Origin: Platerodrilus igneus
Taxonomy: Eukaryota; Arthropoda; Insecta; Coleoptera; Lycidae
Direction: 5' to 3'
Assembly: GCA_036346225.1 (NCBI GenBank)
Contig: JARFIW010001670.1
Span: forward strand, 3,782,001-3,846,000
Length of the DNA: 64,000 nt
Part shown: positions 56,760 through 64,000 of the stretch, piece after piece
Layout: the number at the start of each line of letters is the position of its first letter
How positions within the stretch are numbered: position 1 is the first letter of the stretch
The notes under the pieces: generated by a model
What the model saw: only the letters and a program-made list of their open reading frames with translations
Databases searched by the model: none
What the model was told of the DNA's origin: nothing
Translations under genes and position numbers: made by a program

Positions 56760-58970
56760 CAAAGATTTTTTAAATTATTTTTATCAAGTATTTTTGATAA
56801 GTGATACGTTATATTTTTTGTGCACAAAAATAAATCGTAGTGGAGTATTAGTTTTATAAATTTTAGGCAACCCGCGTATATAAAGTACATGTTCATTGTG
56901 ACAAATTAATTGGTTTTTATAATTTGTATTATGAAATTTTTTTATATCCTGTATTTATCACCGTATTCATTGATCTTTGCAGTGGTGGTATTGGGTAAAT
57001 TTTGTAGTTAATTATATTGTAATATCTTTTAGCATTTACTTTAATTTCTGTACGTATTTATGTTTGTTTGGTAAAAGAATTATACTAGCACTCCTGTGCA
57101 CAAACATATACACACACGCACACACAACACAAACACCTTACAAATAATATCTTAAATGTTAAAAAAATATAATATCTGAGTAATCACTCAATAAATTAGA
57201 TGCTAAGGTCTCAACTATAATCTGAACACACTCTAATCTTAATTTCATTCAACAGTAACTCCTTAATTAACTCTTATTATGTACAAAATTTGTCAAGGTA
57301 AGATAGATAACTCAATGTGGGCACTTCAAAATCGAATTCTAAACGTAGCTGATCAGTTAGGTTTAATAAAAATTTTATAACTGCAATCCCCCCCAGTAGG
57401 TTGTCAATCGTTTCAAATCGAATTCTCAAATTGTACACACTCCCTCTACTTTCAAATACTCGTATATCTTAGAATATAATCTGACTATCTTCTTTAAAAT
57501 TTTTAAGCAATATCATTTTTTATTGTACCGTGTAAATTTTACTGGCCGTTCTTGTTGCCACTTGTTGACATATCATTCATGTAGCGATTTAGAATAATAA
57601 TAATTAATGCAATTTCAGTGAAATAAAGATTACCAAATATATTTATCAATTTAAATATATATATTCTGTATACCTAGTGTTTTTAACAAAAGTTTAAATT
57701 TTATTGTAGATTTGTATGAATTATTTTGAATTAAAATTGTACCTCAATTGACCAAATTGGCTCTTACTTTTCTCATGCATAAAAGCCGAGATATTCAAGA
57801 AAATATTTTATTCATAAGGAAACATTTGGAATTTCGAAGTTATTTGTGTACCAGGTAACAATTTGAGGCGATTGAATTTTTACGTATGAAAAATAAAGTC
57901 GATTTTCCCATTGTTAAGTGCACCAAGCCAATGGGATACTTTGTTATGAAGTGAAACGATTATTATTGGCGTGAGGATACGCGACTTTTAGCAAGTCCAA
58001 TACTCTTATAGAATAGAAAATTTTCTTAATCCTGTTGTTGTTTTCAATCTAGATGATAGATTATAACCACCTCGAGTGGTTTTAAAATGAACTATTCCTG
58101 ATGTTCTGCTGACAAATGAAGTTATTTAAGAAAATACAGCGATTAATGAAAGTTATTGCATTTAAAATATTTATAATTGTTATAAAGTGCCTGCAAATAG
58201 TTGAATATCACCAATTTTTGAAAAATTTTAAGTAGAACTGTATTTGTTGATCTAGTTTAAGTAGTAGAGGATTATTTTTAGGGCTTCAATGCAATTCAAC
58301 TAAATTTAATAGAATTTGATTTAATTCAATTCTAGTTTATTCTAATTCTATTAAATTTAATTCGAACCCATTCAATTTTATTTTACTCCTTTGTTAGCGT
58401 TCTCAATTTAGGGTTAGTAAAAGTCTTGTATATTTAAATTCAAGTTAAAGCAGTCTCGATGATAAGCAAGTCTAATAGTAATTCATATGAGCAGAATATT
58501 CTTATTGATAAAGCAGTATTAGTTTGATTGTATGAAATTTGGAAGACTGATAAATCATGAGCTATTTCAAGGCACGTATAGATAAAAATTAAGGTGACGT
58601 TTAAGATTTATGACTTTTATAAGTGACTTTATGACGACATTTAAATCTGCAATTTGTATGTTTTTGTCATTTGATGATTTTATTGCAAGCAGTAGTAACT
58701 TCTAGGTTTAATCAACTAGAAATTTCACAATTTTCATCTAACAAATGTATTGGTTTTATAACACAGGGAAATTTACCCGTATTAAGAAGAAGGGTATATT
58801 TTTAAAAAAGTAAAAAGGATGGTGTGAGTACACGCAAACGCTGTAAATACAACGTAATATAATTTTTGCTGTTAAGTTGCTACTTTGTACCTTTTACTAA
58901 TTTTTTACGTGATTTAATACTGTAAAACTTTTCATTCTCCTATACTTTATTATCTGTCAAATGTCGGACG
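56760..58970. other. About 2.2 kb without recognisable gene
   Basis: Contains a short CA run at about 57109-57132 and a long imperfect palindrome at about 58297-58365 (ACTAAATTTAATAGAATT inverted as AATTCTATTAAATTTAAT). No coding signal. Confidence 0.5.
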
Positions 58971-58973
58971 ATA

Positions 58974-59628
58974 TTTGGGATTATTATCCAGAAACAAAAG
59001 ATTGAAATGGTTAGATTTGCAGATAATACAGCAGTATTAGTATCAAGAAAGAAAGAGTTAAAAGCAGCTCTCAATGAAATGGAAACAATACTAACAGAGA
59101 GATACGGTTTGAAAATTACCAAAAGCAAACTAAAGTACCAGTATGTAAAACAAGTAAAAATTAATCAAAAACCAGAATACAAATAGGACACGAGAACTTT
59201 CAAGCGGTTAAGTATTTCTGCTACCTAGGACGTCAGAAAGCAAGGAAAAGTGTAAAAGATATAAAATAAAGATTAGCTCAAAACCGTGCTACATTTAATA
59301 AGAAAAAGCAACTACTATGTTCAAATACAACAAACATAGAAACAAGAAAAGAGTTGCTGAAAACGTATGTGTGGAGTACTGCATTGTACGGCTGATAGCA
59401 TAAGGTTGCTTAACCCTCTTCTTATACCATTGAAAATCAGTGAAATAGGATAAATATTTAGAAAACAATAGAAGGGGAATGTGTTGTATCTAACAAGAAA
59501 GAACAGTTGTCAAGTTCGAAAACAACAAATATCAAAACAAGAAAAAAATTGTTGAAAGCATATGGGTGAGCACAGCAATGTACGGTTATGAAATGGAGAC
59601 AAGTGAGAGAAGCGGACATAAAAGGATG
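58974..59628 (+). mobile_element. APE-type LINE 3' fragments (copy C), doubled
   Basis: First fragment: VRFADNTAVLVSRKKELKAA (near 59010), where the catalytic FADD is FADN, then ETILTERYGLKI, KYFCYLG and LLKTYVWSTALYG (near 59355-59392). After a GCTTAACCCTCTTCTTA junction and an AGAAAACAATAGAAGGGGAA segment, a second diverged piece of the same C-terminal region follows (59520-59628). Same LINE family as 29273-32460. Confidence 0.75.
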
Positions 59629-59629
59629 C

Positions 59630-62600
59630 ACTAAGATTGACGCTGCACTTGAGATGCTTGAAAATGTATACGTTAAGCCAAGAAGTGAAATTTATGCCAG
59701 ATATAATCTGTCTACAAGAAAACAGAATACTGGTGAAAAATTAGATACCTATATACATACTAAAGTTAAGACTGCTGAGCAAGAATTGCAAATTTTCTGC
59801 TGTTTCCGAAAAGTATAAACGATTACATACTGACGACGTCTTCATTTCTTGTATATCCTCTCAAAAGATGATACAAGGACTTCTTAAGTACCTTACTCAG
59901 AATTTAGAACAGGCGTTCGATTTGGTTAGAACCATGAGTTTTTCTATAAATGAACCTTTGTATTCTTAGTAACGAAGTCCTTACTCCATAAAAAAATGTT
60001 AACAGCGATGTGACAGCGATGTGACAGCGCTCTGCTTAAAGGAAATCAATATTTTTTTGCGGGATCAGAATTCATCTGAGACAGTGTTGCCTTGCTTTTA
60101 AAGCCGTATTCTTAGAAAGGGGCCATATTGCCAGTTTTTGCATGGTTTCCCAGTATCACGTAACAAAAATTAAGAAAACCTGTCTAGTTTATACGAATTT
60201 CTATCTATAGTTGCATCCGGTCTTTGAAAAGCTACTGTGAGTGTATCAATTGGAGTTAATGCAAACGCTCCTACAGATAAGGGGAGCTCGCTCAGTATTA
60301 CAGATTTTTCATTTTCAAAATCTATCCCTGACCTAAAAACGCTAGCTTGCAATTAAAAAAGAATTACCTGACGTCTTTGGATCACGTTACTCATGTTGAG
60401 GTAAACTTTGAAATAATGATAAAACTGGAAGAAAACGTATTTAAAAAGGCTAAGCTGCTAATTGTTAAAAACCTATACACTCATGTAATTATAGGACATG
60501 ATATTTTAAACTATTACAGTTTGCTCGAGCTATTTCTGGAAAGTCCACGCGATGCGCTCAAGGTATCTAATCTCGTTCAAGCCTGTAAACTCCTGTTTCT
60601 ATATTTTCACATTATCACTAGACTGCAAACCCGTAGCTATTAAATCAAGGAAACGCAGTCAAGTGGATATAACTTTTATATGAAATGAAGTAATTAGGGT
60701 CAAGTCTGAAGGTATAATCGAAAAAAGTCAGGCTCCATGTAGAACTCATGTCTTGGTATCTAAAGACGTTAATAAAAAGAACGAATGGTGTTTGGCTACT
60801 CACGGGCTGTAAACAGATACCCCGAACTAGACGCATGTCCACTACCGAATACTAAATCAGTTGTATCTAAGGTAGACAAATACACGCATTTTAGCAGTCT
60901 TTACCTTTAAAATGCTTACCAACAACTTCCTATTATGGAAGACGAAAGATAATATACTGGTTTTAAAACCGATGGCAATCTATATTATTGCTATCGTATC
61001 CCGTTTGGGGTGACTAATGGAGTAGCCAGTTTTCAACGTACTATTGAATAGGTAATTGGAGAGGAGCGGCTGCAAGGTACTTTTGCATACTTTTATAATA
61101 TCATTGTGTGCGGGTACGACCAAAACGAACACGACGAAAAAATCTCTAAAGGTTTTTGGCTGCCTTAGCTAAATACCGATTTAAAGTAATAGAAATTAAT
61201 TGCATAAATATGTTCGGGTACGGTATCCATTACAAGGTTGTAAGACCTGATGCGAATAGAATACATCCTTTAATAGAACTTCAGTTATCAACAGATATTC
61301 CTTCACTGAAACGCGCGTTGGGACTACTCGTCCATTATGCGAAATGGATTCCGAATTATTTGGGAGAAGTTCAAAATCTCGTTCGACACAAAGCATTTCT
61401 TTTAAATGAGGAATCCCGCATGTCATTTAAAGAATTGAAATTGTGTATCTCTAAATCTACTATATCCGCTATGGATGGCGATGTGGATGCGTCTGATTAC
61501 GCTGTAGCTGCAATTTTATCTCCAGCCGTTAGACCGATGGCGTTTTATTCTAGAACATTAACTCCAAGAGAGCAAAAGCACTCAGCACTGGAGAAAGGGG
61601 CTTACGCTATCGTAGAGTCGTTACGGAAATGACGGCATTATCTAATCGGACGCCACTGGGAATCTATTTCACTCATGTTTGACAGGGGACTCTTAAGTAA
61701 AGCAAAGATTGAGAATATAGCTAGATGGCGCTTGAAGTTCTGTTGTTTCAATTACGATATAGTTTACAGGCCTGGAGTTGAGAAATGCGCTGCCGACACG
61801 TTTTCAAGAATATGTGTAAATGTCACGCCTAACAATGTCCTCATTAACCTGTACAGAGCACTTTGTCATCAGGCGTGACACGCATGATACACTGCGTTAT
61901 AATGAAAATCTGACCTATTCCACGGTACATAATCAAACAAATAACTAATTCTTGTTTTACCAGTCAGGTTGTAAAACCGAGGTATTATAAGGTAGAAGAA
62001 CGTCAATCAAAGCTACCAACCTTTTCGAAAAGATTAATATTAACTTTAAAGAACCGCTTCTTAGTGTCACGCGTAATCGTCAATTGCTGGTTATGATTAA
62101 TGAATTTTCTTGTTTTCCTTTTGCGTTTCCCTGCGCCGATCTAAGCGCTAAAACTGTTATCCAACTTGTTTTGTCTATTTAGTACACCTTCATTTGTACA
62201 TTCAGACAGAGGTAGTGTTTTTATATCTGTTGAGTTAAAGGAATTCCTGCTAAGAAAGAAAATCGCCACTAGCAGAACAACACCGTTGAATGCTTAAATG
62301 GTACTCTTTGGAGTACCATTGAGCTAGCTCTAATAGATAAGAATTTATGAACAACAATGTGGGGAAGCGTGCTGCAAGACCACTTTATATTACATACGTT
62401 GCTTATTGTACACATCGACAAATGTCACGCCTCATGAGCGTATGGTTATACATACCAGATGGTCACCAACGGAGAATCTTTGCCCGCATGGTTAACGACT
62501 CCAGGTCCAACATATATGAAAAGGTCCGTTGGAACATTTAATGACGATCCCTTGTTAGATAAGTGGAGCTGATTGAATTCAATCACGATTATCCTTATGT

Positions 62601-62725
62601 AAAATTTGCTGATGGCTTCAAAATGACTGTCTCAAATAAGCACTTGGCTCCAAGAAGTAATGATAGACAATCTTCATAAATGACACTGTTGAAGCCGAAA
62701 CCTGAAGTAAGGCGATCTGGGAGAG
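59630..62725 (+). pseudogene. Ty3/Gypsy gag-pol relic
   Basis: Gag-like text NVYVKPRSEIYARYNLSTRK (near 59665) changes frame near 59795 and runs to a stop at about 59970. A decayed zinc knuckle (RGHIASFC, near 60115) and a protease tail (THVIIGHDILNYYSLLEL, near 60480) follow. The RT catalytic box reads FAYFYNIIV (near 61083-61109), so both catalytic aspartates are lost. RNase H text is best kept at 61480-61630 (DASDYAVAAIL, FYSRTLTPREQKHSALEK) and 61675-61815. Integrase pieces follow: INFKEPLL and MINEFS (first Asp region lost), HSDRGSVFISVELKEFL (near 62200) and TVECLNGTLW (near 62283). A C-terminal SNKHLAPRSN lies near 62635. Numerous stops; no LTRs found in the window. Confidence 0.8.
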
Positions 62726-63454
62726 TACGTCGATCGCCACACAAATACCACGACGACTATGTTTGCTACTCGCAACTTGGGGGAAATGTGATAAAATAAT
62801 ATTACTTGAGTAGTGACTTGGACATTTGCTATCGGTGTTATGATTTGTTACTGTATCTTTATTATCTGTCAAAGAGTTTTAGTTAAATAAAGCCTAACAT
62901 TCGGGGTAAATTGTTATTATAATAATTAGTACACTGAGGTGGCCGGATGTAAATTTTTAGAACCACATTGGACCAAGAGCTCCAAGAGCATGTGCTATTA
63001 CCGAATTTAATACCGAAAACCAAAAATAATGCCTAACGCCAATTTTCGCTACTTTTGTAAGAAGTGTCAACTACGTAAAAAATACCCATTCTTTTTCAAA
63101 GTAATTTTCTTGAAAATGTTATAATAGGATCTGTCATAGGGAAGAATCACCCGTTAATAAAAACTTGACATACAGCTTCGGCATTCTCGTTCAAACCCGA
63201 AAGCTCACAACTATGTAAACTCCCTAATAATAGCTAAATACTAATATAAAAAAAATTTTAATTAAAATAGTTGTAAAATAATTAAAAGTGCCTAATTCTT
63301 AGGGTAAAATACATTATTCTTATTTCTTCCTGTTTCACAAATCACACTAAAATCCGTGATCTAACATGATATAGCTCAAAATGGTTGTTTAAATTCACAT
63401 TAAGACAATATCCCCATCCAGAAATCTCCTGTGGCCTGAATCAGCTGCAAAAGA
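62726..63454. other. Spacer without recognisable gene
   Basis: Expected position of a 3' UTR or LTR of the Gypsy relic, but no repeat partner is visible. Confidence 0.4.
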
Positions 63455-63755
63455 TATAGGCCGGCTTTGTGGGTTAGATAAGTTCGCGTATCGCTGCTGA
63501 TCCCAAGGACCGAGGTTTGATTCCTGACAGGAACCTCTTGAATAATATTAGATGAGTCTTTTTCAAAGAAATATGCATTTTTTCGGATGAAAGGTAAACT
63601 GTAGGCCCACGAGTGATTATTGTCGCATACGTTAAAGATTCCTTGTCTGGAGTGACAAGGGTCCGGCTAAATTTTAAATTTCCAAGTAACAAACTTCATC
63701 CTGGCAATATAGTACCTTCAAGAGGACCATTAAGAAGCTCATATACGCGGCAAAA
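63455..63755 (+). mobile_element. tRNA-derived SINE, oldest copy
   Basis: Diverged head (GGCCGGCTTTGTGGGTTAGA) with a degenerate box B (GAGGTTTGATTCC), then the family centre (TGTCGCATACGTTAAAGATTC) and TAGTACCTTCAAGAGG. Recognised only by comparison with the other copies. Confidence 0.65.
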
Positions 63756-64000
63756 GGTATAGTATCTCAGTACTCTTCTCAGTAAGCTCTGTTAATATTT
63801 AATTACATATTAAACACAATTTGTTAAATAAAGACCGAAAGATGTTCCAGTCCTGTCAAATCTGCGCGGCCTTCTGAAAATTATATTACAAAAAGTATGG
63901 CAATGTTCAGTTAACGATTGAAATCTGTTGACTTGTCACTAATTTATTACAACTCATACCTGATTCTGCGATACAAAGCTATAACTCCGAAACAAAACAT

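Noticed and set aside
60170..60352. Minus-strand frame over the Gypsy protease region
   Set aside because: Plus-strand Gypsy text flanks it on both sides in order, so this is a shadow frame.

Overview
This window is AT-rich eukaryotic DNA made almost entirely of decayed transposable elements, with no bacterial-style operons, rRNA, tRNA or CRISPR. The element mix (R4/Dong-type LINE, Penelope-like elements, piggyBac, hAT, mariner-type transposons, Ty3/Gypsy, tRNA-headed SINEs) fits an invertebrate. A commissureless-like coding exon points to an arthropod. A chelicerate such as a horseshoe crab is possible, but that is a guess from element style, not a demonstrated assignment. The only candidate host-gene sequence is this exon, and it lies inside a repeated insertion.

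Layout. 1-3119: R4/Dong-type LINE running in from the left edge. 3131-9360: Penelope-like debris (an inverted pair of termini, a GIY-YIG domain remnant, a hammerhead-like core) mixed with degenerate short tandem arrays and microsatellites. 9361-13318: unannotatable AT-rich DNA. 13319-15375 (minus): a TG...CA insertion carrying the commissureless-like exon. 15853-29342: two tandem copies of a unit of about 6,745 bp, nearly identical, each holding a nested satellite-like array, a SINE and several LINE 3' fragments. 29273-32460 (minus): an APE-type LINE with endonuclease and reverse transcriptase, followed by a SINE. 33217-34531: a nearly intact mariner-type transposon with perfect 30-bp terminal inverted repeats and a single stop. 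36286-38058: the 5' half of a second copy of the same LINE. 39475-43018: a short LTR element with a Gypsy integrase fragment, whose 3' LTR is split by a second copy of the TG...CA insertion (40560-42454). 43566-44165: a two-unit tandem repeat. 48311-50434: a decayed mariner-like transposon. 51184-53730: piggyBac flanked by TTAA. 53945-56175: hAT remnant. 56180-56700 (minus): Penelope reverse transcriptase remnant. 58974-62725: LINE fragments followed by a Gypsy gag-pol relic. 63455-63755: SINE.

How it fits together. Nothing here forms a working pathway; the window records successive insertions, duplications and decay. The most interesting object is the TG...CA insertion family at 13319-15375 and 40560-42454. 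Both copies share a promoter-side segment, a consensus splice donor, an intron with three tandem splice-acceptor-like motifs, and the same 3' end. Between the shared left part and the shared donor, each carries a different coding-like segment: commissureless-like in one and unidentified in the other. This looks like a mobile element that carries exchangeable host exons. Second is the 6.7-kb tandem duplication, whose copies differ mainly in homopolymer length; it may be very recent or an assembly artefact.
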